Source of the DNA: Monarcha castaneiventris obscurior
Lineage: Eukaryota; Chordata; Aves; Passeriformes; Monarchidae
Length of the DNA: 64,000 bases
Direction of reading: 5' to 3'
Assembly: GCA_026261815.1 (NCBI GenBank)
Contig: JAMPIT010000206.1
Location: forward strand, 62,001-126,000
Part shown: positions 31,456-43,984 of the stretch, piece after piece
How the letters are laid out: each line of letters begins with the position of its first letter
How positions within the stretch are numbered: position 1 is the first letter of the stretch
Notes under the pieces: model-generated
Database searches by the model: none
The model's input: the letters and a program-made list of their open reading frames with translations, nothing else
Told to the model about the DNA's origin: nothing
Position numbers and translations under genes: made by a program

Positions 31456-32957
31456 AATCAATTCATGCACCACGTTTCTCAGGGAAGATCCTAGCTTCCC
31501 TTTTTCAGGGAAGAGCCTCTACAACAAAATGGCAGAAATATTTACCATACAGAAGATCCTACCTTATTGAACAATTAACGGTTATTCCTAGAGAAGCATT
31601 GTGAAAGGAATACACAACCACTTCCAGACACAAGCAAGTGCTTATGAAATTTAAGTGAAAATTTGCAACTGCTGCATAGAGCAAGAAATGCTGCAAGACA
31701 TTTTTAAACGTCTCCTAATGGCTCTAATTCACCAAATTTAACATACACTGGACTACTTCCTTTCTAAATGAAGTTGCCTAAATATTCCATAGAAATGGAA
31801 AATTGTAGGGGTCTAGATATCTTTACTGCTACCTTATAAATATTTCTATATGTAAGCAGTAATAATCACTACCAAGGTATCTTACTTCTACTTTCTATAA
31901 ACTGTATTATAGCAGATCAGACTAAGTATTGTTTTAAAACGTTATTTGTAATAGATTGTTTTAGAGACAAGCACAGGAGCTATTCACATTTGAATTAAAA
32001 TCGCATTCATACCTGGACCTTTTATAAAACTCAGCAATTAGATGTGCTGCACAATTTCTCAAGTTTATTTGTTAAAAAGGCAATTAAGATGCATCCAGTC
32101 CTCACTGGAATCACCAAGGAAAAAAGTGAAAACCAAATCTGCTAACACCTTTGACGGTACTATGATAAATGTCCATAGATTAGCAGTCAAAATACTTTTA
32201 ATCTCTGTTTCATCTGTGTTTTCAACATATCCTCTCGAGATTAGTGGTAAAAAAAATACAAAAAGGAAACGTAAAAAATCTGCCAAATTAAATTATAATC
32301 CAGTATCTTGTGCAATTTATGGATAGTTTTGCATTTGTATTATTGTAATTTTTTAAAAAGCACAGTAAACCAAAATATTTCAAACACCCTTACAGTTCAA
32401 AATACTGAATGTTTTGCCACTTACCAATTTCAGTGTTTAACAACAATTTGATATTTTATGATATTGTGAAAACTTAGCCCAATATATCCTTAAAATTGAG
32501 ACCACGACAGCATTTTCTTTGCTATGCAAGATCCTGTTGAAGTTACATTGATAGAACAGATATAATTATTCAGTGTGAATATCTTTGGAATGGCCAGCAA
32601 ACTAAAGTGTTTAGATTCCTCAACAAACCCTTGAGAACTAGATCACTGAAACAACTGTGTAACTGATCACATCATATGCTTAACTTAGTATCTTAGAAAT
32701 AGGATGGGGTAGTAAAATAAACATTTCACTCTACTTGTTTTAGACAGTAACTCTGGTGCCAGAGGCAGGATGCTTTCACAGATACTGATATAATAAACTT
32801 AATTACTTTATGCTCATGATACGTCAAGTTAATGCCTGAATTAGTTTTCACTGCAGGACAAACTCCATTAGGAACACAGATGCTCATTCTTAATGTTCTG
32901 TAAGAGGCAGAGCTTTAGAACCCACAACACACACACTCAAAAACAACATTCAATAAG

Positions 32958-33226
32958 TTAACCTTGCAGTGCAGCAGCTTCTGAATTAGCAGCAAGTTCC
33001 AAATTAGCAGCAGCTTCCTGCTGTGCTTCCTCCATAGGATGGGATACCTCTGGACTCAGTAAGTCATTCTCCCCTCTTGCTTCTGGGGATACCCCAGAAC
33101 TCTCATCCTGTGCTGTGGGTCCAGCACTCTGATCCTGTGCTGCAGGTTCAACAGTAGCTGCTGCATCAGCCTCTTCCATGGCCTTCTCTGCTTCAGTGAC
33201 TTCATCCATCTCTTCTTCATCACCTT
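32958..33226 (-). CDS. MGARP: MGARP coding exon 4 (acidic C-terminus)
   Basis: Acceptor AAATCCTTAG, phase 1. It encodes 88 residues rich in Glu, Ala and Gln (GDEEEMDEVTEAEKAMEEAD and onward), with repeated AQDQSAG/AQDESSG, and ends ALQG-TAA. The last bases CAAG|GTTAAC also form a possible donor in phase 1. Confidence 0.9.
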
Positions 33227-36200
33227 CTAAGGATTTATTCAATACAATAAAGAGAGTAAAATGCATGCATGCAACAAAAATTCCACTAACTACTTTTTAT
33301 CATCATCCTCATTTAAATTTAAAGTGGGAAGCTAAGATTCAGGATCAGAATTAACAAAAAAAGGATCAATAATTAATCCCCCATATTGTCTAATGTGGCA
33401 TCAAAAAATGATGTTTACAAGATGAGGAAACCATATTCTTAATTACTGAGTTTCATAACATGTTTCAATGGGATAAGAAAAGAAATTGTGGCTTAAAGCA
33501 AGTGTTGGGGGTGCAGGAGAGGATAACAAAGGACCTTGCCAAGTGTTGCTTCAAACCACTCTGCTGAAAGGGCCAGTGATGGTACACACACACAGGTGCC
33601 AGAGGGAGCATGACTCTGTGGAATTACCACGTGGGGAGTAAGACATTTGGTCTTATGTAAGTAAGAAAATAACTTGCTAATTTTAAGTGGTCAGAGCTCA
33701 CTTACTTGGAGATATGACCACTTATGACTATTTTCTTTTAGCAAGTCACAACTCTCTTTTAAAGATTTATTTATATCACTGTGGGTCGGACTCTTTAGAA
33801 CTCGAAAAACACTGTTTACCAGTCATGCATCACTTCAAACTCAGCTGAGACAAATAATGAAAACTAACAGCACAAAGCAACAAAGATGCACATCCACCAT
33901 GCAAACATGCACTAACATCAAGTTCACAAAGGAAAAGTTATACACCAGCTGTTCATCACAAGTGCATCACTAGAACCAACTCACCATGTGAAAAAATTGA
34001 ACTGGAAATAGAGTTTGTAATACAGTGTAAACTACATGAAAATTTAAACAAAAGAGCTTAAAGAGACATAGTCAGAGTTTGTTTTATTCTTTTGTATCTG
34101 TTTAAAAACTAAACAGATCACTTTTATTTTTGGTCTTCTTATGCCAGTGTAAGCCTATCATTTCGTGTTCAGGTTTCAAGGCAAGTCCATTCATTGCTCA
34201 GTAAAAATCAAAACTTTGCATTTGCAACCTGATCATGTCCCTTTAAGAAAACACTATTTTAAAAACCCCTACATTTATTACACAAAGAACAGGCTAACAG
34301 CCAAGCTCAGCATTCAGTACACTTTATTGGACAGTCAAATATAGAGTGCATTCATTCAGAATAGCCAGCTTCTCCATCTCAGAACTTCTACAGAGCAGAT
34401 TCAGTAAAAAGCTCAATATGGTTCGGCCTTGCAAACATAGGTAGTTCTTTTAAAGTCTCACAAGAATGGAGTTTTACAATAGAAGGTATAAAGTCATCCC
34501 AAGGTGGGCTGCAAGGTACGCAATGGTGAACGACTGTCCTTTGTTTGTATTTAACTTCCTCGGGTTTGGAAAGAGATTTCCCTTGTGTTTTAGTCTGGAA
34601 AGTGTAAAAGCAGAGTGTAGATTAGAAAGATTGAATCAGCTTGTTAGAAAAACCATAGCTAAAAAAGAAGGAAATCAGGAACAAGCTTAAAGGACACAAC
34701 AAATGGAAGACAAAACTCAGTATTTGCTAAATAAGCAAGCAGAACATCCTGCAAGCCAAACATCATTTTACATTTCAAATGATGTCTCAGATTTTCTACT
34801 GCTACTTCAAGTCAGGCTTCTTCCAGGGGCTTTTTAAATCACTCCCTAAATTTAAGAGTACCTTTCAGTTAGAAAGAGCCACAGGAAATTTGCTATCAAA
34901 CCTCTTTCTAAATGTCTGTTATCATTAATTAAAATACCATTAAATATAATTTCAACCCTCTAATAAACAAAGAACCCTGGAATGATTGTTTCTCTTCTTT
35001 TGACAGACTTGTTGCTATGTACGGTCGTCTGTAATAGACATTTTGGGTTCAGGCATAAGGGGAGAATTTTCCCCCACAAAAGAAACCACAAAAATCCTAG
35101 CAAAAGAGTCTCTCTCTGATCAGCTGCTCTCTGTATTAAGTTCTCCACCTAGAAAGTTCTTCTACCACGGGCAGAAAATATACCATGACTGTGCTGCTTG
35201 GCATGCTGCTTTTCTATCCACCACTTCATATTGTTACCAGTTCTGTTTTAGAGCTTATTTTAAGCTTGATTTACTGTGCCCCAAAAAAATATCAGAATAC
35301 TTTGAGAACAGAATTTTTAATTACTCTTATTAGCAATGCTTACTGTGAAAAAGTGTAAGGACTGACTATAAAAAATGCACAGGGAAAGAAACTGCAATGG
35401 CACTTCTGGGAAAAGCAATACTATGCTAACATTCTGTGACAAGATAAACACAAAAATAAGACTATGCAGGGAACAGGAGAAAAAGGGGAGGAAGAGGGGT
35501 GTTAACTCTTTTGAGAAGGCACACAGAGGATTCTGTAGGAAAAGTAAGAACAGAAACCTCTTTTGGGTATACACAGCTGGGAATGAAGAAGGATTTTAAA
35601 AAGGAGCTGATTCAACAGTGGTTTTGTACTGTGAATTGGAATTAGCTACTCAGAATTCCAAGTAAAAACCGGGTTGAACATTTATTCAGAAGTCAAACAT
35701 TGAAAATAATATAGGAAACAAGTTTGAACTGTATTCACTGAATGGCCTTAGAAACATTTTGGATTTCTTACTATCAATAAAAAGGGAGGCAGCAATCATC
35801 TGTCACTGTTCGTGATTTATTAAGCAGCACAAAGCAGCAGATGATGGGATGTCTGGAAAGTACCCAAAATTAGTTGCTGAACACTCATTACTGCAAGTAT
35901 TTCACTCCAACATGTGGGTAGGCCAGGGCTAAAACTCAGTACCTTGCAGAAGTGCACCTTAAGAGCAAAGCGGGAACACACTGACATCACTGGGAATATG
36001 TTGGAAGCTTTGCTTAATGCTTCCCCGTTCTCCCAGCTATGGCAGTCAATGTAATGAGGGTAATCCTGACTTCTGCCCTGAACAGCAGGAGACCAGGTCC
36101 CTAGGAGAGAAGATCTACTTTGGTCCTGGTTACATTTTTATTTTAGGGACAATGAAGGATTGCAAATTGTGGCTGAATTCTCAACATTTATTTAAACAGC

Positions 36201-39200
36201 TGAGTTTTAAAACTATACTGTGTTCAGCTGTTTTCTCTTTAGGAAAGTAAGATATTTTACTACTTTAAATCTTAAGATCTGTAATTTTAAAGTTCTGAAA
36301 CTAAAGCATGTGTTGTGGAAGTTCAAGGCTAACAACTTCTAAAGAAATAATTATAGAGGCAGACAATTTAAACCATGTTCTCACATTGAAAACAAGATTT
36401 AAACTCAAGATACTTTATTCAAATCTATTCTTTGTGTGCATGCAAATATATTAAACCAATTCCCTAGATGTCAACATAAAACAAAAAAAAAGGAACACCT
36501 TCAAGTGCTCTGGCTTCAATACTTTATTTTTTGAAATAACAACCAAATAAAAATATTAAAAGATCCTTAAGAAGTTTTCCTAATTGCTTCTCCTAGCAAG
36601 GCCATGCTTGCCAAAGTTCTACCTTTTACATTAATGCCGTAACACTAATGGATGTAGACAGAGACAACATTCCATTACAAGCATTTGAACTAATTATTCA
36701 AGCATTTGGTCTAATTATTCAAGCATGAAGAGCTAAGTAAGGGTTTGCGATACATTTAGGTAATGCCTGTGTTTCATTTAACCCCAAATTAAAAAAAAAA
36801 TCAAAATTGTGGGACAAAAAATTGGTCCAAGTTAGAATATTTTTTTTAAATGTAGGGGTTTTTCCCCTATTGAACTGTTTCCTGATGGCATGTGGCCTGA
36901 AGCCAACCTGTTGACTGATTAAAAGATATTATCTTCTCCCCCCCACCAACAAACAAAAGAACAAAACTGATTTTGACAGCATTATGCATTCAATCAGGTT
37001 TCATTAAGCTTCCAGTAAATCAAATACCCATTATACAATTAATAGTATTCACACATCAACTCTTTCCATCTAAAGAGCCTCCAGCGGTGGATCAAATACC
37101 AGATTCACTGCCTGAACATTAAGGCCACTAACAAAATTTGTGAAGCAGCAGCTTTGTAACAGAACAACACTTTGTCTTCAGTCCCACTCACACAGCTCGG
37201 ACAAGGACTTGGACAGTCTTAAGGCCTGATTAGACAATCCAGAAATCTGTTCCAGATCCTCGTGTACCCAGGGAACAAGAGAGAAGAGCTCAACTCACCC
37301 TTCCTTGACCAAGGATTGCTTTTCCGCCCCTCGGCTCTCTCGCGAAGAATATTCGTATGTTCAATAAACTTGCTGCGGGATGAACTGACTACTCTGTAGG
37401 CCTGAAAGGGAATTATACCTAAACATACTACTACATCCCTACAAATTTACCAAACACAAAGAGGGGAGAGGGAGAGAGGGGATTTTAAGCAAATGCTACT
37501 GCCATCTTAAAATGCATATAAAATTTATCTTAAGCAAGGTTAAAAAAAATTAACAATCCGCTCTACTAATATATTTATGCATTTCATATTTCTCCATTGT
37601 TAGAAAGCAAACACAATATACCATGCAGCTTTTGAAGTGCTGCTGTCTTTCAGGAATTGAAAAGTGTTTTAAAAGATAATTACATTAGGATTGTTATTTT
37701 TGTAATGTGGTAAAAATGTGACAGCAAGAGAATATGTTATTCCTCCAGAAATGCAATCATACATGATTGATATTTTGAACAAATAGCTGCTTACCATTCA
37801 AGAGGATTACTTTGTGGGACAGGGAAATATGTACCTCTCTGGGGTGTGCTAGTCACTGTCTCAGATTTTGGGGGAGGGGGTAGAAGTAAGATATAAAATG
37901 GAGGATTTAGGGATGTGAAGCACAGAATCAAATATATTTAGAAGCAGGAAAGAGAACAGTTACCAAAAAGCTTAACAAAAGCAGATGCTTACAATACTTT
38001 AACATGCTTTTTTGAAGTAATTAAAGTTCTTATCTTCTTTTTATGTGCCCAAATTAACAAGGTTCATATCTTCCCCTTGCAGCTTCAGACAGCTTATTTC
38101 ACATCTGCCTTGCCCAGTTTGAGATATTCCTAATGTTTGTGGTTGACAAGACAAGGCAAGGGGTTAGAGACAGGTGCCTTACTCCATCTTTGAACACATT
38201 AATTTCACATAGTTTTAAACATGCTTTCCACTAAGAATGACCCAGCACTACTTATCAAAGTAACAGTAAAACAGGCAAGCAATAGGCTTTCAGTTTCACT
38301 AAATTCTCTTAAACTGATTTTTAAGTTAGGCTGCACTTAGCTATATGCTACAATATCTACATTCATTGACGGTTTGCATCTTGACCATACTCTTTTAACA
38401 CAGAACACACCTTTTATCATGCCAGCTAAGAAAGCACAAACAGCTCCATCCCCAAAGACTTACATAAAATAAACCACCAAAAGCAGCAACACCAGCAAGG
38501 AGATAGATCATCATGTTGTCTCCAGAAGAGCCAGGAACACTCCCAGATGACATCTGGCGAGGAGGTGCTATAAAAACCATTAGGTAAATTGATGTAAAGT
38601 GCTGCTAAAATATGATCACAAAAAAGAATGATGGAATCTGAACTCTGTACGGGTAAGGATGATTCAAAAAGGGTATAAAACAGAGAGGTACAGCTTATTG
38701 GTGTATCCTGTGACTGAGTAACACAGGGTGTGGTGCTCAAATGAACAAGGTCCGTGACTGAGCTCTTCCTAAGAGGTGAGTTTTTCTGTAAACTACATTG
38801 TCTGCCATCAGCTTCCATCTACTCGATACAGTCTATATAGACTAAGGAATGCAAAAAAGTTCCTTTTTTTTTTACCTACCTACAAGTAGGTAAAAGAATT
38901 AATCTGTCCTTATTCCTTATGATCAGCAGAAGTAATGAATTTTCTCTTCAGTTTAATAACAGGGAATTTTAAAAAAAGCTTTTTCGTTTGAATTCATATT
39001 CTTTCATTCTCAGACTGCTGACACTTTGATACATACCCTTCACCTCATGAATTGGCCAACAGGGCAGAGAAGTAGGATTGTACAATTTTTATACCTGATT
39101 GGTTACAAATTAACTCTAATAGCAGTGCTACCCATTTATTTGTGATAAACTATTTCTTACTACAGTCTTGGATTCATCTGTACATCTCAAAAAGAGACCC

Positions 39201-40111
39201 ATGAAAACCACACGTAATTCTCTTGGTCAACAAAGCTTTCTGCTGAAGTTTGCGACTCGATCCCAGATGAGAAATGTCTCATTGAAAAGGTGCTCATGAA
39301 AAATAAAATGGCTCTGAGCATTGCCATTGGCAGCTGCAAAAATAATCGCAATCTCAAAACACTGTCATTGTGTGCCAGATTATGTTTAGCATCATCTGTC
39401 TCATGACACACTTCTCAGACTCCGCTCCAATAGCCGGGCATCCTAATGGATTTGCCGTATATGTATATTTTCGCTCAGCAGCAGTGTCTCCTTAACTCTC
39501 TCCCCGGGGCTGCTAGCTATAGCAGTGGTCAGCGAGCTGCCATCGCCCAACACAGCTGGAAGATTTTTTTGCCACTGGTTACACAACCCCTGATGCGGCA
39601 AAAGCCATGGCTGTGGCACACCGCGTCTGCTCCCGTTCCCTCCCGGGGCCGGTAGCCCTGCGGGAGCGCCGCTCCAGCTGCTCTACCGGGGGATATGTAG
39701 CCCGCTATTATATATGGAAGGGAAGGCAGCAGCGGCCACCGTTGTGCCATGGGGCGGGGGTAGGGGGTCCCGGGCCGGCTCGGCTGCCCAGCAGGTCGGG
39801 GCGGAGGTCGGAAGCAGCCAGTGTTCGGAGCCCAGGATGACCGAGCAGCCGTGCCCAGCTCTCGCCCGCCCCCGCCACACCTGTCGCGGCCCCGCGTTCC
39901 CCCCGCCCGCGACCTTCGCGCGTCCCCTCCGCCGCCGCCACCCGGCCTGGCCCGCCCGGCGCCCTCTCATGCCATCCCAGTGACCTCTACCCGGCCCTGG
40001 GCAGGCTCTGCGGCGGCCTCGCGTACCACGCTGCTTGAGGCGGCTGGCGGCGGCGGGAGCCCTGCTCAGGCGGGAGGCCAGCGCCTGCGAGGCGGCCCTG
40101 CAGAGGGACAT
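32958..40111 (-). CDS. MGARP: MGARP, mitochondria-localised glutamic acid-rich protein (four coding exons)
   Basis: A mitochondrial membrane protein known from hypoxia-regulated mitochondrial transport and steroidogenic cells. Coding exons: 40111-40027, 38567-38464, 37401-37299 and 33226-32958; phases match at every junction (1, 0, 1) and give about 186 residues. Exon 1 encodes an Arg/Ala-rich presequence-like N-terminus. Exon 2 holds RQMSSGSVPGSSGDN followed by one membrane segment (MIYLLAGVAAFGGLFY), which strongly resembles the mammalian protein. Exon 3 is basic. Exon 4 is Glu/Ala-rich and ends SEAAALQG, like the mammalian C-terminus. It is shorter than the human protein as I remember it (about 240), with the missing length in the acidic domain. 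It lies next to NDUFC1, as in human. Confidence 0.92.
33227..37298 (-). other. MGARP intron 3
   Basis: AT-rich intron of 4.07 kb. It contains a 21-bp tandem duplication at 36679-36720 and an exon-like open stretch at about 34390-34606 that I do not accept as coding. Confidence 0.75.
36679..36720. repeat. 21-bp tandem duplication
   Basis: Two adjacent copies of AAGCATTTGAACTAATTATTC, with two differences between them. Minor local duplication inside MGARP intron 3. Confidence 0.8.
37299..37401 (-). CDS. MGARP: MGARP coding exon 3
   Basis: Acceptor CCCTTTCAG, donor GGAAGG|GTGAGT, phase 0 in and 1 out, 103 nt. It begins AYRVVSSSRSKFIEHTNIL, which lines up with the residues after the membrane segment in mammalian MGARP. 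Confidence 0.9.
38464..38567 (-). CDS. MGARP: MGARP coding exon 2 (membrane segment)
   Basis: Acceptor TTTTTATAG, donor TTTTAT|GTAAGT, phase 1 in and 0 out, 104 nt. It encodes the PGSSGDN motif and the single transmembrane segment. Confidence 0.93.
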
Positions 40112-40450
40112 GGTGCGGCGGAGCGGGCGGCGGAGTCGGCAGCGGCGCGGAGCAGAACTCAACCGAATTTCGGCTGCTCGTCGTCGCGGGGCTGCGACGG
40201 CAGGCACCAGTCCCGCCCCGAGAGCCGCGGGGGCGGGTCGAGCCGCAGCCCCGCCCCGCGCACCTGGACGCTGCTCGCGGCCGGGAGTGTCTTCGGGACG
40301 GCGCGGTGGCAGGGGGGAGTGGGAGCGAGCAGGGCGCTAGCTGCAGCGAGAGGAGGAAGGGTTTTTCCAGCTCGCAGAGTACACTGCGCAGTGCCCGACG
40401 CTGCCGACACCGACCTGCCCCCCATGGCAAGTAAACGGCCACTGGCGTTC
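39580..40450 (-). promoter_or_regulatory. CpG-rich MGARP promoter region
   Basis: A dense GC/CpG block against an AT-rich background, covering MGARP exon 1. Long open frames on both strands here (for example 39821-41005 plus) are a by-product of high GC. The transcription start was not determined. Confidence 0.75.
40027..40111 (-). CDS. MGARP: MGARP coding exon 1
   Basis: ATG at 40111 gives MSLCRAASQALASRLSRAP, an amphipathic Arg-rich mitochondrial targeting sequence. The donor is taken as CGTG|GTACGC (phase 1). An alternative GT three bases upstream is possible and would change the junction by one residue. Confidence 0.82.
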
Positions 40451-42146
40451 GGTACTGACTGCAAGAACAGACCCGGAGTAACAGGGACGGCATTTACCAA
40501 GGACAGGGAAGATGGGGAGGAACTACTGTTTTACTTTAAAATAAATTTCTCCAAGAGGAAAAAAAAATGGAGAGATCAACTAAATTCACGGCGAAGGGTA
40601 CTCAGGTTAAGCACCGTGCCAAAGGCCTTCGGTGTTGGCAACGAAAGACTCGAAGTGAATTGCTGCTCTGGGATCATGTCGACTGTCACAGTCATGGCCG
40701 TCTCCGGGTCAAACCTGTGCAGCTATCCTTGTCCTCCCTACATTGTTAGGCAGTTGCCCTGTTTCTCATCCCTTCTCTATACAGAGCTTAGTTGTCCCCT
40801 CCATGATTATCTAATGTCATATTCTGCCGACTGCCATGTCGCCATTTTCCACCCTTTGTCCTTGACTGACCTTGATGCACAAAGAGAGGGCAGAAGTGTT
40901 CAGAAGGCAGGGCTCAGACCCAAGACTGACATCGGCTGTGTAGTCTCACCACTTGTGGGCACCTTTAAGGCATCGCCAGTTCCCAAAATGCTCTCAGGAA
41001 AATGAACATTTTAGCATTTGTACAGACCCCATTTTTATATTTGCTTATTTTATAAATTTAGCAGTGAAAATGATGGCAGAGCAAGAACACACTTCTGGAA
41101 TATTTACTGACCTTCATCTGAACTGATGTCTAACCTTCCAGAATAGCAAAGACAGTTTTGAAAATAAGACTGATAAACTATGAAATGGAAATGCCACATA
41201 AAACAACTTCAAGACCAGCAGAATGAAATATTAATGGCAAAGAAAGTAATTGCAGGTTTCTTCTAGACTTTATAATTTATTTTTAATTATGCCCATGAAA
41301 TGTATGAACATACAAGTAATTAGATTTTTTTTTTTACTTCTTCTGTGCTCATTTATTTGTCGGACAACTGGTCATCAAGTTACCTCTGAGTATATCATCA
41401 GCCTAAGAAAGAAGGAAAAAAATTCTTAGCAGTAAGAAAAATAGATGTGATGAAAATGGTTAGAAACATCTCATAACATCCTGCATTTTCATCTGGAAAG
41501 GAAAGTTTATGGGGAAAAATAACCACAGCACAAGTTTTTCTCTTAGTATAAGGAAGTTTTTCATGTGGCATATTAATTGCTCTGAGGCTATAATCCCCAA
41601 AGACTTCTTAGCTGGCAGAAACACAAATTATGTTTTTTATACTTTAAAGGGCAACAACTACATACAATTTGCCCTATAGTGCCCATCTACGGGCATTGAC
41701 TTTACATCATCTTATGTGTAATATAGAAGTGAAACTGAGAAAACCATACCCCACTGTCAACATGTTAAAAAAGATGAAAAGACATCTATCTTTAGTCACT
41801 CTTGTTTCCTTGCCACTGAGGCATTTATAAGGTATTCAATTTACAACCTTTATTTATTACAGACACTGTAAGAGATGTGTTATTTTCTAAGAGTTTGCAT
41901 GTCCAAGATAGAAAGATGAGAGGGAATATGCACACAAGTGAATATATGAAAATACGTATCAGCCACCTTACCATTTTAAAGCTGGGAATGAGTTAAAAGA
42001 ATAGCAAAAGTCAACATACAAAGTATGGAGAGAAAAAAAGTAAGAGAAGAATATAAGTCAGTTCAGTATCTTGACTCCTAAGAGATGTCAAAGATCTTCA
42101 GAATTTGTGTTCAGCTAAGTCAAGAGCATTTGTATGTGCACACTTA
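40451..42146. other. Interval between MGARP promoter and NDUFC1 coding end
   Basis: Holds the NDUFC1 3' UTR (from about 41849) and otherwise AT-rich sequence. No further exon is supported. Confidence 0.55.
41849..41858 (-). terminator. Candidate NDUFC1 polyadenylation signals
   Basis: Two overlapping AATAAA on the minus strand (TTTATTTATT on plus), about 290 bases after the NDUFC1 stop codon. Confidence 0.5.
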
Positions 42147-42230
42147 CTATGAACATCCCGTACACTTATATCCTCTCTCTTGTTTTCTTCTTTCATATTC
42201 CATTACATCTTCATTATGCTGCTTGATAAG
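42147..42230 (-). CDS. NDUFC1: NDUFC1 coding exon 3
   Basis: Acceptor ATTTTATAG then LIKQHNEDVMEYERRKQERG and a short Cys-containing end; TAG at 42149-42147; 84 nt. Confidence 0.95.
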   Translation of the reverse strand, partial: LIKQHNEDVMEYERRKQERGYKCTGCS

Positions 42231-43984
42231 CTATAAAATAGCAATATATTATAAACAGCTATACAACTCACAGCTGGATCCAGACAACAAAAATAGTTCT
42301 ACAGAATATAAAATACCTGTTATCAGAATGCAAACCAGTATGTAACTGGGACCATCCAGAACACATAATATGTAAATTATCAATTGAAAAAGATGTGGAA
42401 ACAATGCCTCATAGGACAAACATTTTCTCCTGACCATCTGGGATTGGGGGGGGGGATTGTTCCACTGCCAATTAATTCACCACCCCCCAAAAAAAGGAAA
42501 ACCCCAAAGGGAATGCATCCAACTCTGAAAACACTGTCACCATGCAGAGTACTGCTTATCTTGCACGATTCTTCCTGAGAGGTACTACACCCTGTTTGCT
42601 TTAACAACATAGTCTGTGAGTTCTCTGAAACAGAGAATATCTTAGATCTGCACTTTGCTCAGGAAAAAGGGGTCTTAATCTATTGAAATCAGCTAAAACC
42701 ACCTTAACCAGCTGAAAAAAATAAAAGAGAACTCATTGGTAGTCTGATAAACACAACATTTATCTGGGCACATCCCTAGGTGGGGTTTTTTTGTTTGTTT
42801 GTTTTTGAAGATCCACAGGGAAAATAATGCCAAAGCATTAACCCAACAGGCTTGAAGAATTAATTCTGCTGTGGCTGTTTTAAGTTTGCAACAGAGAGAA
42901 GCTTAAGAAGTTGTTCATTTTTCAAAATAAGAGCACAACAAAGCTGGGAAAACATAAATAATGAACATAATTGCGCTTAAATCTTGACACCTGTTATGAC
43001 CACCCATTACCCCAATAAACTCAGTAGGTTGTACTCACTGCATTCATAACACTACTATGATTTTTAGGAATAGTTAAGTTCAACAAAACCAAATGAAAAC
43101 ACTTACAAAAGCCCACAAGGCAGCACTGGTGCTAAACGCCAAGCCAACTCCCAGCCAGTTTGGTTGGGCATTATTCACTTTTTTCACAACAAATGCAGAA
43201 CGAGTAAAAGCTAAAAAGGCACAAGATTACAAAAGCATTAACATTTCTCAGGTTTAGACTACCAAGTACTTACTGACATTCAGGCACTCAGGGAAAAAAA
43301 ACAAACCACAACACAAACCCCAAACGAATACAATGATGAAGTGGTCTCCATAACATTGTGACAGCCGATCCGTTCGTAGCTAACACCGCAGCATACACTC
43401 CCTGATCCGCGAAAGAGGGGACGGTGGGCTGCCAACAACCCAAAAGCAGTGCCTTTTGCCCCCTCCCCAACCACAGTAACTACCCTTTCCCGCATCTTCT
43501 GCTTTATAAAGCTGCCTCTCACTGTCCCCTGCCTAAAGTCCCCCAGCCCCAGGCCTTCCCCACCTCCCATCCCCTACCTAACCAAGAGCACTCAGGGCAC
43601 AGCCTTCCTGGGAACGGCCGGCACCACCATCGCGGCGAGACATGGTGAGCCCTCCCCCCGGCCTAGAAGCAACAGCAACTTAAAACAGAAAAATAAAATA
43701 TTAAAAAGTAACTAGTGGGCTTTGATTAAAAACAGTAAAAGGAGAGAAGCCGCCACCGTAGATTGCTCTAATCCCAGACGCGGATCGACTCGCGGGGACT
43801 ACGCCGCCGCCGTCGCCGCCGCCTGCACAGGCAGCAGAGCTCCCGCAGCCCAGGGTCAGTGGGCCGAGCCAGGGCAGACCCCACTCGCCTGCCCCCACTC
43901 GTCCCACTGCCGCCGCCGCTCACCGAGGCCGGGTGCTGCCGCCACCAGCCCCGAGCACCGCACCGCCCTCAGGGCCACCGCCAT
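42147..43984 (-). CDS. NDUFC1: NDUFC1, mitochondrial complex I accessory subunit C1 (three coding exons)
   Basis: A small single-pass accessory subunit (KFYI) of NADH:ubiquinone oxidoreductase in the inner mitochondrial membrane. Coding exons: 43984-43924, 43210-43107 and 42230-42147; the joined length is 249 nt, 82 residues. Exon 1 encodes a presequence-like MAVALRAVRCSGLVAAAPGL. Exon 2 has KKVNNAQPNWLGVGLAF and the membrane helix. Exon 3 has LIKQHNEDVMEYERRK, which matches the most conserved part of the family. Splice phases agree (1, 0). The C-terminus ends GYKCTGCS, a few residues longer than the human ending as I recall it. The gene is head to head with NAA15, the same order as in human. 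Confidence 0.95.
43107..43210 (-). CDS. NDUFC1: NDUFC1 coding exon 2
   Basis: Acceptor GCCTTTTTAG, donor GCTTTT|GTAAGT, 104 nt, phase 1 in and 0 out. Encodes FTRSAFVVKKVNNAQPNWLG and the membrane helix. Confidence 0.95.
43924..43984 (-). CDS. NDUFC1: NDUFC1 coding exon 1
   Basis: ATG at 43984 in an AAGATGG context; donor CCTCG|GTGAGC; 61 nt, phase 1 out. Encodes the mitochondrial presequence. Confidence 0.93.

Larger units (their letters stand above)
20876..32957. other. Intergenic or distal MGARP intron
   Basis: About 12 kb without a supported exon. It holds one CR1 fragment (31242-31455), a TTTG microsatellite near 28098-28116 and AT-rich simple sequence near 24480-24535. The larger open frames (22403-22900 plus, 26744-27121 minus) have no recognisable domain. 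Confidence 0.45.

Noticed and set aside
34390..34606. Minus-strand open stretch after an acceptor-like TTTCCAG, ending in TAG and followed by AATAAA at about 34322-34327, looking like a terminal exon
   Set aside because: Its incoming phase (0) does not fit MGARP exon 3 (phase 1), the composition is unremarkable, and about 70 open codons are common by chance in this window.
39821..41005. 394-codon open frame over the MGARP CpG island, plus strand
   Set aside because: It is antisense to MGARP exon 1. It arises from GC-rich sequence with few stops, has low-complexity Arg/Pro/Ala composition, and continues into non-coding DNA.
41340..41402. Alternative last exon for NDUFC1 (strong acceptor TTTCTTAG near 41402, minus strand)
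   Set aside because: The exon at 42147-42230 encodes the conserved LIKQHNED block, so this acceptor is not needed; the peptide here shows no family match.
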